Positions 44,015 through 52,523 of a stretch of DNA of 64,000 bases are shown here, piece after piece. The notes beneath the pieces were generated by a model that worked only from the letters and a program-made list of their open reading frames with translations, made no database searches and was not told the DNA's origin. Source of the DNA: FEN-1219 sp963817615 (GTDB taxonomy: Bacteria > Pseudomonadota > Gammaproteobacteria > Steroidobacterales > Rariloculaceae). The stretch covers positions 1 to 64,000 of the forward strand of contig CAWFPH010000007.1 in NCBI GenBank assembly GCA_963817615.1. Reading direction: 5' to 3'. Positions within the stretch are counted from its first letter, which is position 1; each line of letters starts with the position of its first letter. Position numbers and translations under genes: made by a program.

Positions 44015-44649
44015 TGGGCGGGTTCCGGCGAGAGGCGGCGCGCGGCGAAGCGGACGCGCGGGTCTTGCGCGAGACGCTCGATCAACGCGGCCGTGTCGGG
44101 AGTGCCGGGCGCGCGACCCTCGAGCCGTACCGTGTAACGGCCGATAGCGCTCGGGCCCGCGACGATCGTGCCGCCCACGTCGGCGAGGAGCGCCGCGCGT
44201 GCCGCCGAATCGGCGGTCGCTGCGAATACGAGATCCACCTCCACGGCGCCGCTCGCGGCGCGCTGCGTCGCGAGCGTGGAGTACCGGGCGCCGTCGTCGC
44301 GATTCGACGGCATTAGCCACCACAGCACGCCCAGCGCACAAAGGCCTGCGGCGCCCACGACGGCAAACCGAAGCCACGCGCCGAGTGGTTGCGGCAACGG
44401 CCGTGCGCGGCGCGGCGGCGCGCTCGCGGGCTCGTCGAGACGGAGCGCGAGCCGCTCGAAATTGCTTTGCGCGGATAGATGCACGGCCGGGTGGGCCTGC
44501 AGCGCCGCCTGCAGCCGTCCCTGCTCGCCGAGCTCACGCCGGCACGGCACGCACGTGCGCACGTGCAGCTCGAGCGCTTCTCGCTCGGCGCCGGCCAGGC
44601 TGCCGTTGACCAGCCACGGCAACAGCTCGAAGGCTTGGGCGTGCGTCAT
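44011..44649 (-). CDS. membrane anti-sigma factor with protease-propeptide-like periplasmic domain
   Basis: This is a 212-residue protein. The N-terminal zinc-finger anti-sigma domain has H29-x3-C33-x2-C36 (HVRTCVPC). A single membrane helix covers about residues 92-112 (WLRFAVVGAAGLCALGVLWWL). The periplasmic domain (about 135-207) reads VEVDLVFAATADSAARAALL and ends ALIERLAQDPRVRFAARRL. That pattern resembles inhibitor-I9/subtilisin propeptide domains. It is flanked by the sigma gene (eight bases) and the subtilase gene (overlap). The long frame to 44787 overlaps the sigma gene and is not used. A direct interaction between the domain and the subtilase is a testable inference. Confidence 0.85.
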   Translation of the reverse strand: MTHAQAFELLPWLVNGSLAGAEREALELHVRTCVPCRRELGEQGRLQAALQAHPAVHLSAQSNFERLALRLDEPASAPPRRARPLPQPLGAWLRFAVVGAAGLCALGVLWWLMPSNRDDGARYSTLATQRAASGAVEVDLVFAATADSAARAALLADVGGTIVAGPSAIGRYTVRLEGRAPGTPDTAALIERLAQDPRVRFAARRLSPEPAQ

Positions 44650-44657
44650 CGGTTCGC

Positions 44658-45266
44658 TCACGGCGCCGACGGATCCTTCGCGAGCGCGGGCAGCAGCTTC
44701 CTGAGCTTGGCGCGCGCGTGGAACATCCGCGTCTTCACGGTGTTGACGGGGCAGTCGACGATCAAAGCGATCTCCTCGTACGAGCAACCGTAGAAATAGG
44801 TCAATTCGACGACCGCGCGATGGTCGGACGACAAATGCCTGAGGCCCTCGTCCAGCAGGTCGCGCAAGTCGCCGTCGTCGCTGGGTTCCACCGCGGCGTC
44901 CGAACGTTCAACCCACTCGTCGAAGTCGACGGCCGCGACCCGGCTCGACCAGCGGCGCGAGCTTTCCAGCAGCTTCAAGGCCTTGCGGTAAGCGATGCCC
45001 AAGATCCAGGTCGACACGAGCGAGCGTCCGCCGAACGAGCGCGCGTTGCGCCAGACGACGAGCATCGTGTCGTTGACGCCCTCCTGCGCGAGCTCGAGCT
45101 GGCCCGTGATGCGGTAGATGAAGCGCAGGAGCGCCTGGTAGTACGCGGCGTAGAGCTCACGGAAGGCATCACGGTCGCCCCGTACGACGCGCTCGAGCAA
45201 CCGCCTGTCCGCCTCGTCGTCGGTGAATCTCGGCCGAGTCGGCCGCGCCTTCAGGCTTTCATTCAT
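44658..45266 (-). CDS. ECF sigma factor of the subtilase operon
   Basis: This 202-residue sigma factor has region 2 (YQALLRFIYRITGQLELAQEGVNDTMLVVW, about residues 43-72) and region 4 (YFYGCSYEEIALIVDCPVNTVKTRMFHARAKLRKLL). It starts the operon sigma - membrane anti-sigma - subtilase. No TGTAA-N17 site like the other two loci was found upstream, so it probably recognises a different promoter. Its target genes are unknown beyond likely autoregulation. Confidence 0.92.
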   Translation of the reverse strand: MNESLKARPTRPRFTDDEADRRLLERVVRGDRDAFRELYAAYYQALLRFIYRITGQLELAQEGVNDTMLVVWRNARSFGGRSLVSTWILGIAYRKALKLLESSRRWSSRVAAVDFDEWVERSDAAVEPSDDGDLRDLLDEGLRHLSSDHRAVVELTYFYGCSYEEIALIVDCPVNTVKTRMFHARAKLRKLLPALAKDPSAP

Positions 45267-45352
45267 AGTTGTCGTTTTCGTCCGCCGCCGCGCTCAGTGT
45301 AAGCCGCCGGACGACCTTTTTGCGCGCCGCGGCACGGCGGGCCGGGCACGGC

Positions 45353-46009
45353 TCAGCCCGCGCGACCCGACTCGGTCCGCGCGAGGATCGTCGCGAAGTC
45401 CGCTGCGAGATTGGCGGGCTCGTGCGGCGCCGAGAACACGGCGTGCACGTTCCCCGCCGGGTCGAGCAGCACGACGTTCGAGCTGTGGCTCACGAGGTAG
45501 TTCCGTTCGCCTTGGCCCGTCGGCGTGAAGTAGACGGCCCCGACCTGCTTCGCGAACTTCGCAATCTCGGCGTCCTTGCCGGTGAGACCGTGGAAGCTCG
45601 GGTCGAAATAGCCGACGTACTCGTGCAGGCGCTGCGGCGTGTCGCGGGCCGGGTCGACCGACACGAAGTAGTACTCCACAGGGACGTCCGGAAAGCGCTG
45701 CTCGATCTTCTTCTTCGCAGCGGCGAGCGCGACCAACGTGACGGGGCAAACGTCCGGGCAGTACGTATAGCCGAAGAACACGAACGACCAGTGCCCCGTA
45801 AACGCCTGCGGCTCGAACGGCTGGCCTTTGGAGTCGACGAGCGCAAACGGCGTTAGGCCGTGCGGTTGCGGCAGCACGTAGCCGTGAATTTGGGGCGGCG
45901 CTGCCGCTTGCGTCTCGCGCCGCATCCACCACTGCCCCGCGACGATTCCGGCGATCGCCGCGGCTGCGGTAGCCGGAACGACGAAAGACCAAAGCAGGCG
46001 CGGCCGCAT
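45353..46009 (-). CDS. SCO1/SenC copper chaperone
   Basis: This 218-residue membrane-anchored thioredoxin-fold protein has an N-terminal helix at residues 8-27. Copper ligands are C84 and C88 (YCPDVCP) and H175 (LVSHSSNVVL). SCO proteins deliver copper to the CuA centre of cytochrome c oxidase or act as thiol reductases. It is the last gene of a same-strand run DsbA - NlpE - PCuAC - SCO. The 15-base gap to the PCuAC gene suggests one transcript. Confidence 0.95.
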   Translation of the reverse strand: MRPRLLWSFVVPATAAAAIAGIVAGQWWMRRETQAAAPPQIHGYVLPQPHGLTPFALVDSKGQPFEPQAFTGHWSFVFFGYTYCPDVCPVTLVALAAAKKKIEQRFPDVPVEYYFVSVDPARDTPQRLHEYVGYFDPSFHGLTGKDAEIAKFAKQVGAVYFTPTGQGERNYLVSHSSNVVLLDPAGNVHAVFSAPHEPANLAADFATILARTESGRAG

Positions 46010-46024
46010 CGGCGAAGCGCTCGC

Positions 46025-46516
46025 CTAGGGCGCCGGATGGGCGTGTTGAGCCGGGGGCGCGCTGCTGCGCGCATCGACGATCGGCACCGTGACCTCGATC
46101 GGCCCCGCACGCTCGAACAGCAGCGTGACGGTGATCTCACCACCCGCGACGAGCGGCCGCGCGAGGCCGACCAGCATCAAATGTCCCGCCCCGGGCGCAA
46201 GCGCGACCGTCGCGCCGGCCGCGATGGGCAGCGAATCGAGACGCTGCATCTCGACGACGTCACCGCGTTGAGTGCTCTCGTGCAGCTCGACCTCGCGCGC
46301 CGCGGCGCTGCGTGCGCCGAGCAGCTGATCCGCGGCGTCGCCGTTGACGATCGTGAAGTAGGCGGCGCCGGTATCGACGCCGGGCGGCGTGGCCCGCGCC
46401 CAGGCGCCCGTGATGCGCAGCGGTGCCGCCGGCGCGGCAGCGGCCGCGAGCGCGACCCCGGCGGCCGCAAGCGCGCACGCGGCGCGCCATGCTCGAAACC
46501 CGAGAAACGATCCCAT
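46025..46516 (-). CDS. PCu(A)C periplasmic copper chaperone
   Basis: This 163-residue secreted protein has a signal peptide (about residues 10-31) and the full copper motif H-X10-M-X21-H-X-M: H79, M90, H112 and M114. PCuAC proteins bind Cu(I) and load CuA or CuB sites with SCO. The ATG at 46516 is preceded by GGGCGG; the frame continues to 46582. The C-terminal tail (PPAQHAHPAP) adds two His. It sits between the NlpE-like and SCO genes. Confidence 0.95.
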   Translation of the reverse strand: MGSFLGFRAWRAACALAAAGVALAAAAAPAAPLRITGAWARATPPGVDTGAAYFTIVNGDAADQLLGARSAAAREVELHESTQRGDVVEMQRLDSLPIAAGATVALAPGAGHLMLVGLARPLVAGGEITVTLLFERAGPIEVTVPIVDARSSAPPAQHAHPAP

Positions 46517-46642
46517 CCGCCCATGATAGGCCTTTCCGGCCGCAAGCGGGCTGCGGCCGATTGCCGCGGCCGAAGCTGCCACGCTTGCACGACGTGCACG
46601 GCCGTCGCCGCGTTCCGATGGATCGGCCGGCGGCCGGTCCGC

Positions 46643-47314
46643 TCAGCAATGGCCGCCGGGTTTCACGGCGACCACGCGGTCGACGACCCAGGCTTCGCGC
46701 GCGTCGCCGCCGGCGAGCGTCGTGAGATGCGCTTCGATCGTCGCGAGCGCGGACTTGCCGCGCGCGCCCGCGACGCGGTGGCGGTGCGCGAGCTCGCGAA
46801 AGCCGCCGCTTGCGGCGACCGGCAACGTCCAACCCGTGATGCACTCGGTGAACGAGCCGCTGCGGTCGTCGACCGTGCTCTGACCGTCGAGCAGCACGCG
46901 ATCGGTGAAGGCGGGCGCACCGGCGTCGCGCTGGAGCACGTGCGGAGCCGTTGCAGCGGTCTCGAGCTCGAGGCGGGCGTCGTCGAGCCGTGCAAGCCTG
47001 CGCTCGGGGCCGGCGCCGGCGAGCACGACCCGCGCCGAGTGCTCGTCCCAATGCCACGCGCCGAGCGCCTTGCTCGGCGGGATCTCGGGGCCGCCGTCGA
47101 CGTATTGCTGGCGCAGGAAGAAACGGTGGTCGGGCCGTAGCCAGAGCGTCGCGGCGATCGCGCTGCAATTGCTGCACGGCAGGCGGCCCGCGTAGACGCC
47201 GGCAAGATCGGCCGGCTCGGGGGTGATCTGCGCGGCGGGCTCGCGTGCGCCGCCGCAGCCGTCGAGCGCGGCGGTGCCGAGCAGCAACCCCGCGATGGCG
47301 ATCGCTCGACGCAT
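46643..47314 (-). CDS. NlpE-like copper-responsive lipoprotein
   Basis: This is a 223-residue lipoprotein with lipobox ALDGC (C20). The NlpE N-terminal domain follows, with YAGRLPCSNCSAIAATLWL, where C47 and C50 form the CxxC motif. In Escherichia coli, NlpE senses surface contact and envelope or copper stress through Cpx. The C-terminal part is not clearly like the full NlpE. It lies between the DsbA-like and PCuAC genes in a copper-handling cluster. Confidence 0.88.
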   Translation of the reverse strand: MRRAIAIAGLLLGTAALDGCGGAREPAAQITPEPADLAGVYAGRLPCSNCSAIAATLWLRPDHRFFLRQQYVDGGPEIPPSKALGAWHWDEHSARVVLAGAGPERRLARLDDARLELETAATAPHVLQRDAGAPAFTDRVLLDGQSTVDDRSGSFTECITGWTLPVAASGGFRELAHRHRVAGARGKSALATIEAHLTTLAGGDAREAWVVDRVVAVKPGGHC

Positions 47315-47336
47315 GGGTGTCGGTCGCAGGGCGCGG

Positions 47337-47993
47337 TTACGGGTTCGCTCGCTCGCGCGCGGCGAGCTCCTCGATGATCTCGAACCAGCGGTCGTAGGTG
47401 CGGGCCATCGTGCCGTTCGTCAAATACTTGCCGTTCACGATCACGCTCGGGGTGCTCGGCACGTGGTACCGCTCGACGAGCTCCATCGCTCGCTTCATGT
47501 TCGTCTCGACCGGCAACGAATAAAAGGTCTTCTTGAAGGTATCGGCATCCACCCCGAAGCGGCCGAAGAATTCCGCGAGCTTGTCCTCGGTCTCGAGCGT
47601 GTTGCCCTTCACGTGATACTCGTCGAAGAACGGCGCCGCAATCTCATCCGCCTTGCCGAGCGCCACGGCGGTGTAATAGGCACGCGCATGGATCTCGGCG
47701 ACCGCGTTCCAGATGGCCGGGATCCGGACGAAGTGGACGTATTCCGGCTGGCTCTTGCGCCACTGCTCGAGATGCGGCTCGAACGCGAAACAACCGGGAC
47801 AGCCGAACATGAACACCTCCGCGACCTCGACTTTGCCAGCGTCCGTGCTCGCCGGCTGCGCGGGCGACAGCGCCTGGTAATCCTTGCCCGCCTCGAGCGG
47901 TGCACCGGCCGCCGGCTGCGCCGCGAGGGGCGGGGTTCCGAGCGAGGCCGATAGGGCGAGCGCGGCGGTCGACAGCAGGGCGTGTAGCTTCAC
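47337..47993 (-). CDS. DsbA-like thiol:disulfide oxidoreductase, CPGC active site
   Basis: This 218-residue exported thioredoxin-fold protein has active site C65-P-G-C68 (MFGCPGCFAFEP), where most DsbA proteins have CPHC. The cis-Pro loop is VPSTPSVIVNGKY. GTG at 47993 is the start, with GAGGA upstream, preceding a signal peptide (ALLSTAALALSASLGTPPLAAQ). It begins the copper cluster DsbA - NlpE - PCuAC - SCO, so it may serve CxxC copper proteins there. A second DsbA-like protein with CPAC lies at 59147-59785. Confidence 0.92.
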   Translation of the reverse strand: MKLHALLSTAALALSASLGTPPLAAQPAAGAPLEAGKDYQALSPAQPASTDAGKVEVAEVFMFGCPGCFAFEPHLEQWRKSQPEYVHFVRIPAIWNAVAEIHARAYYTAVALGKADEIAAPFFDEYHVKGNTLETEDKLAEFFGRFGVDADTFKKTFYSLPVETNMKRAMELVERYHVPSTPSVIVNGKYLTNGTMARTYDRWFEIIEELAARERANP

Positions 47994-48334
47994 GGTTCGT
48001 CCTCGATGCCGCGGCCTGTGGGGCCGCATCGGCCCAAGCTTAGCCGCGGGTCCAAGCAAAAAGAATGACGGGATCGACTCCGGCCCAATGCCCGCGCCGC
48101 GCCGTGAGCGTGCCGCTTGCGGCGGCGTTGAACGTTCGGCGCGGCCGAGGGCACTTACGGGTCGCCGGCATCGTTTTGCGCGCGAGGCGACGCGCGCTTG
48201 CCTGCCGGCATTCCCCAGCGGCGCTCCCGCCCACGGCGGGGGCGCCGCCCCCTTGCGAAGGCGATGCAGGGCGTTGCGGCGCCCACTACTATTGAGCATC
48301 GAGCGGCGCCAAGGCGCCGAGGCGGGGGGTACCG
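47994..48334. other. intergenic region between divergent copper and DUF6152 genes
   Basis: This stretch of about 340 bases holds no recognised gene. It should contain both promoters. Short open frames here are Arg-rich shadows. A GGCGCCAAGGCGCC hairpin lies at about 48304-48317, just before the DUF6152 gene, without a T-run. Confidence 0.5.
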
Positions 48335-49603
48335 ATGCGCCGATTCGTTTCGTGTCTAGTCGCGGCCGCGAGCGCTGCGCCGTTCGCGGCAAGCGCCCAT
48401 CACGGGATCGCGAACTTCGATCTGAACAAGGAGATCACGCTGACGGGCGCGGTCACCGAGGTCGCGTTCGTGAACCCCCATTCCTGGCTGTATTTCACGG
48501 TGCGGGGCGAGGACGGTACGGCCGTGCCCTGGCGCTGTGAGATGCGCGGTTCGACCGTGCTCAAGCGCTCGGGCTGGTCCGAGGCGATGTTCGCGCCCGG
48601 CACGCAAGTCGTCGTGAAGGGCGCGCCGGACCGGCGCGAAGCGAACGTCTGCTATCTCGAGACCGTCACGCTCGCCGACGGCACGAGCATGGAGCGCTAC
48701 GACCAGCGGCGGCACGCCGTTACGCCGCACGCCGACCGGCCGGCGCGGCTGGCGAACGGCGATCCGAACTTGAACGGAGATTGGGCGAGCGAGCAGCGTG
48801 TGATGACCGATCGCAGCGGCGCGAGCGGCGCGTTGGTGCCGCTCAGCGTGGCCGAGTCGCTCGAGCCGGGTGAGCTTCCCGCCGGCGCACGTGCGTTCCC
48901 GGGCGCGCGCGGCACACCCGAGTCGCTTGCGGCGGATCCGATCCGTGCGGCCTGGACGCGGCCGAGCCCCGTTGTGCTGACCGACGCCGGCAAGCGTGCA
49001 GCCGAGGGCTTCGACCCCGCGTCGACCGACAATCCGCGGCTGCGCTGCGAGCCGACCAATATCCTGTTCGACTGGACCTTCGAGGAATTCGTGAACCGCA
49101 TCGTCCAGGACGAGCACACGATTCGGCTCCTGTACGGCGCGATGAATCTCGATCGGACGATCCATCTCGATATGACCGAGCACCCGGGCGATTTGACGCC
49201 GACGTTGACGGGCCACTCGATCGGTCGGTGGGATCACGACGTGCTGATCGTCGACACGGTCGGATTCGAGCCGGGCGTGCTGTCGGCCGACACGCGTACG
49301 TTGCACAGCGACCGCCTGCACGTGGTCGAGCGCTTCACGCTCGACCAGGACAAGCATGCGCTCCGGCGGGAGTACACGGCCGAGGATCCGCTGTATTTCG
49401 CGGGCGAGTACCGCGGGGCCGACACCGTCTACGCGGCCGATTTGCCTTACCAAGCCCCGAGCTGCGACGACCGCAGCTTCGTGACCGACGACCCGAACCG
49501 CGGCGCGGCGGCCGCGGCCAAGATCGACGCCCCGGCAGCGGCGCAGGCGCCCGCGCCGGCCGCAAGAGCGCCCGCCAGGCCATGGTGGAAGTTCTGGGAA
49601 TGA
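48335..49603 (+). CDS. secreted DUF6152-containing protein
   Basis: This 422-residue protein has a signal peptide (FVSCLVAAASAAPFAASA). The DUF6152 region (about residues 20-115) begins HHGIANFDLNKEITLTGAV and includes NPHSWLYF. A second region (about 180-390) resembles a conserved extension seen in this family in soil bacteria (RCEPTNILFDW, GHSIGRWDHDVLIVDTVGF). The C-terminus is Ala/Pro-rich and ends with an aromatic WWKFWE. GGGGGG precedes the ATG. The function is not established; such proteins are frequent in Steroidobacterales. Confidence 0.85.
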   Translation: MRRFVSCLVAAASAAPFAASAHHGIANFDLNKEITLTGAVTEVAFVNPHSWLYFTVRGEDGTAVPWRCEMRGSTVLKRSGWSEAMFAPGTQVVVKGAPDRREANVCYLETVTLADGTSMERYDQRRHAVTPHADRPARLANGDPNLNGDWASEQRVMTDRSGASGALVPLSVAESLEPGELPAGARAFPGARGTPESLAADPIRAAWTRPSPVVLTDAGKRAAEGFDPASTDNPRLRCEPTNILFDWTFEEFVNRIVQDEHTIRLLYGAMNLDRTIHLDMTEHPGDLTPTLTGHSIGRWDHDVLIVDTVGFEPGVLSADTRTLHSDRLHVVERFTLDQDKHALRREYTAEDPLYFAGEYRGADTVYAADLPYQAPSCDDRSFVTDDPNRGAAAAAKIDAPAAAQAPAPAARAPARPWWKFWE

Positions 49604-49702
49604 CTGCGCGTTTGAACCCGTACCGGCGGCCGCGGTCGGAGGAGCCGTAGAATCGATGCACGACGAATGTCCCGACCCGCTTGCGGCACGCGAGGAGACG
49701 CG

Positions 49703-50293
49703 ATGAGCTCTTGGAAGAACAGGCTGAAGTCCGAATTGGTGTCGCTCGCGATGGTGCTCGCGCTCGTCACCGCCGCGCGCTCCTCCCTCGCGGATCACTA
49801 TTACGTGCCGTCGGGCTCGATGGAGTATTCGCTGATGCCGGGCGATCGCGTGATCGTCGACAAGACGGCCTACGGCGTGCGGATTCCGCTCACGAAGATC
49901 GACATGTTCGGGTCGCGCACGCCGGCGCGAGGCGAGATCGCCGTGTTCGATTCGCCGCGCGACGGCACGCGCCTGATCAAGCGCATCGTCGCGGTGGGCG
50001 GCGACGTCGTGACGGTCGACGATGGTCATCTGTCGATCAACGGCACGCCGCTCGGCGACGCGAAGCTCGAGCACTTCGGCAGCCGTGAGGCGTTGCTCAA
50101 CTTGAGCGACGGCGGCGGCCCGAACGTGCACCAGCTCAAGATCCCTGCCGGCATGGTGCTCGCGATGGGCGATCATCGAGGCAACAGCTTCGACGGCCGG
50201 TTCTTCGGCTTGATCGACGAGCGCGAGCTCTTCGGCCGGGCGGTCGCGATCTACTATCGGCGCGGCGAAGGGTTCTGCTGGAAGCGCCTCTGA
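49703..50293 (+). CDS. lepB: signal peptidase I
   Basis: This 196-residue inner-membrane serine protease has one N-terminal membrane helix (about residues 12-30). The catalytic Ser-Lys dyad is S39 in YVPSGSMEYSLMPGD and K93 in GTRLIKRIVAVGGD. The box GMVLAMGDHRGNSFDGRFFG is also typical. It is shorter than E. coli LepB, with one anchor rather than two. The ATG at 49703 has GAGGAG upstream. It may be an additional rather than the sole signal peptidase; no lepA or rnc is adjacent. Confidence 0.93.
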   Translation: MSSWKNRLKSELVSLAMVLALVTAARSSLADHYYVPSGSMEYSLMPGDRVIVDKTAYGVRIPLTKIDMFGSRTPARGEIAVFDSPRDGTRLIKRIVAVGGDVVTVDDGHLSINGTPLGDAKLEHFGSREALLNLSDGGGPNVHQLKIPAGMVLAMGDHRGNSFDGRFFGLIDERELFGRAVAIYYRRGEGFCWKRL

Positions 50294-50318
50294 GCGCGCC
50301 GCGCGCACGGCGCCCGCG

Positions 50319-51965
50319 TCAGATCATGCCCGCGCGGTCCGAGTGCGCGACGGCGTGGCGCACCATCACGCCGAGTCCCGCAATCGTGACGACGAACGCG
50401 GCGAGGCCGCCGATGAACGGAATCGCGAACAGCACGAGCACGATCGCAAGCCCCGCAACCAACGTGGCCGCATAGTGCGGCACGCCGTGCGGCGAGCGGA
50501 ACAGCCGCACGCCGATCGCCTGCGCGACCACGGCCTTGCCGAGATACAAGCCGACGGCCCAGAGCATGAACGCGAGAACACCGAGCGGAATGCCGATGAT
50601 CGTGATGCAGAGGATCACGCCGGCAATCGGCAGCGCAATCGCGGTGATCAGCCCGTAGCCGAACGCCTTGAGCCAATCCTCGCCGGTCCCAAGGGGCGGT
50701 TCCCTCAAGGCCGGCACGAGCCACAGCAGCAGCACGGCGGTCAGGAACGCCGCGGCGAGCCGCACCGCCTGCCAGATGTAGTACGACACGCTGAAGTACG
50801 GATTCCGCGGCGGGGCTTTGCCGAGCGGGCCCCCCCGGCCGATCTGGCGGTCGATGCGGCCGCCGATCGTCGCGCCGCTCGCGACCCTGAGGTCGTTCTC
50901 GGCACCGACGTGCGCGGTCACGTTGCCGCCGATGCGCGCGGGCGCCAGCACGTCGACGGTATTCGCCCACGTCTCGAGGTTGCGCTGCACGGCTGCGCTC
51001 ACGCCGACGTTTTGCCCGAGGCCGAACAGATCGATGCCGACTTGGCCGCCGAGGTCGAGGTTTTCGCCGAACGCCGCAGCGTTGCCGTCGACCTTCGCGT
51101 TCGAGCCGAGCTTCACGTCGCGCCCGAAGCCGTACACGTTCCGCGTCACGTGCGTGCCCGGCAGCTCGACGCTCGCGCCGAAGCCGTACACGCTGCCACC
51201 GACGCTGCCGTCGATCGTCACGGTCTCGGCGCCGCCGATCACATCGCCGCCCACGTTGCCGTGCACGGTCACGCGTTGGCCGAAGGCGATGAGATCGCCG
51301 GTCACGTTGCCGTCGATGGTCACGTTCTTGCCGATTGCGACCAACGTGTCGTCGATCGTCTCGCCGGCTCCGACGGTCGTGAAGTCGCCGCGCCGGATCT
51401 CGACCGCGCGCGCGGCTTGCGGCCCGAGCAGCAACGGCGCTGCGACTGCGAGCGCGAGCACGGATAACGCGAGCGGCGCGCGGCGCGTCCCGCGCGCGAG
51501 CACGACGGCCAGCCCAACCGCGAGCGAAGCGAGCACGGCGGTGCCGACGGCGGACACGATGGAGTCGAGCATGGCGGTTCCCTCGGTGGCGATGTAAACG
51601 AACAAACGAATCAAGAGGTCGAGTTGCGTGCCGGGGTCGAGCGGACTCAGCCAGCGCAGCTCGCTTGGCACGAGCGCGCCGAACGCGCCCCAGACGCCCG
51701 TTCCGAGCCAGCCGGCCGCCGCGACAGCGGTGGCCGCGATCACGACGTGACGCGGCTCGAGCGGCCGGCGGAACGGCGGCACGTGATCGATCGCGGCCGA
51801 CTCGGCGAGCACGTCGACGAGGGCCCGCCGCTCCAAGCGCAGTTGCGCGATGGCCGTCGCGCAGGCGTCGCAGCTCTCGAGATGGCGGCCGATCGCCTCG
51901 GCTTCGGCGCCGTCGAGCGCGCCGTCGGCATACATCGAGCGCGCGACCGCCGTCGGACAGGTCAT
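50319..51965 (-). CDS. anti-sigma zinc finger fused to bactofilin-like membrane protein
   Basis: This 548-residue protein has an unusual order of domains. Residues 1-40 form a zinc-finger anti-sigma module with H28-x3-C32-x2-C35 (HLESCDAC). Helices around 73-95 and 120-185 follow. Residues about 188-370 form a regular beta-solenoid with repeats such as VTIDGNVTGDLIAFGQRV and VTVHGNVGGDVIGG, as in bactofilin-like polymers. The C-terminal third has about five membrane helices (396-540). Its ATG overlaps the stop of the upstream ECF sigma gene. The domain order suggests a sensor that couples solenoid or membrane state to sigma release. Confidence 0.85.
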   Translation of the reverse strand: MTCPTAVARSMYADGALDGAEAEAIGRHLESCDACATAIAQLRLERRALVDVLAESAAIDHVPPFRRPLEPRHVVIAATAVAAAGWLGTGVWGAFGALVPSELRWLSPLDPGTQLDLLIRLFVYIATEGTAMLDSIVSAVGTAVLASLAVGLAVVLARGTRRAPLALSVLALAVAAPLLLGPQAARAVEIRRGDFTTVGAGETIDDTLVAIGKNVTIDGNVTGDLIAFGQRVTVHGNVGGDVIGGAETVTIDGSVGGSVYGFGASVELPGTHVTRNVYGFGRDVKLGSNAKVDGNAAAFGENLDLGGQVGIDLFGLGQNVGVSAAVQRNLETWANTVDVLAPARIGGNVTAHVGAENDLRVASGATIGGRIDRQIGRGGPLGKAPPRNPYFSVSYYIWQAVRLAAAFLTAVLLLWLVPALREPPLGTGEDWLKAFGYGLITAIALPIAGVILCITIIGIPLGVLAFMLWAVGLYLGKAVVAQAIGVRLFRSPHGVPHYAATLVAGLAIVLVLFAIPFIGGLAAFVVTIAGLGVMVRHAVAHSDRAGMI

Positions 51966-52492
51966 GGCGCGGCCTCCGCGTGCGGCCCGGCGAGCGTCCC
52001 GCGCAGCATCTGTTTCGCGCGGCAGATCAGCGTGCCGACATGCGTGCGCGTGAGGCCGAGCTCGGCCGCAATCTCGTCGTAGCTCTCGTCGCGGTAGTAC
52101 GCGAGCACGAGCGGCACGCGATAGCGTTCCGGCAGCGCGTCGATCGCCGCGCCGACTTGCCGCGCACGCTCTTGACCGAGCAGCTCGCCGAGCGGACCAG
52201 GCGCGTCGGCCTCGGCAGCGGCGCTTTCCTCCGTCTCCGCCCCGAACAGGCGCGATTCCTTGGCTTTCCGGCGCAGCGCGTCGATGCAGACGTTGCTTGC
52301 AATGCGCAGGATCCAGCCGGCGAACGGCCGGCCGCGGTCATAGGTCGAAAACTCGCGATGCGCACGCACGAATGCCTCCTGAGCCGCGTCCTCGGCCCGC
52401 TCGGCTGCGCCGAGCAGCTGCCGGCACAACCCGAACACCCGGCGGTAGTGCGTTTGGTAGAGCTCGGCAAACGCAGCCGCCTCATGGGTCAT
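51962..52492 (-). CDS. ECF sigma factor coupled to the solenoid anti-sigma
   Basis: This 176-residue sigma factor has region 2 (YRRVFGLCRQLLGAAERAEDAAQEAFVRAH, about 16-45) and region 4 (YRDESYDEIAAELGLTRTHVGTLICRAKQML). Its stop overlaps the anti-sigma start by ATGA. A TGTAA-N17-CGTATG site (52524-52551) precedes it and suggests autoregulation. The targets are unknown but should include the solenoid anti-sigma gene in its own operon. Confidence 0.92.
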   Translation of the reverse strand: MTHEAAAFAELYQTHYRRVFGLCRQLLGAAERAEDAAQEAFVRAHREFSTYDRGRPFAGWILRIASNVCIDALRRKAKESRLFGAETEESAAAEADAPGPLGELLGQERARQVGAAIDALPERYRVPLVLAYYRDESYDEIAAELGLTRTHVGTLICRAKQMLRGTLAGPHAEAAP

Positions 52493-52523
52493 TCCGAAGT
52501 CTCTTATTGCAGTCTCGATCGGT

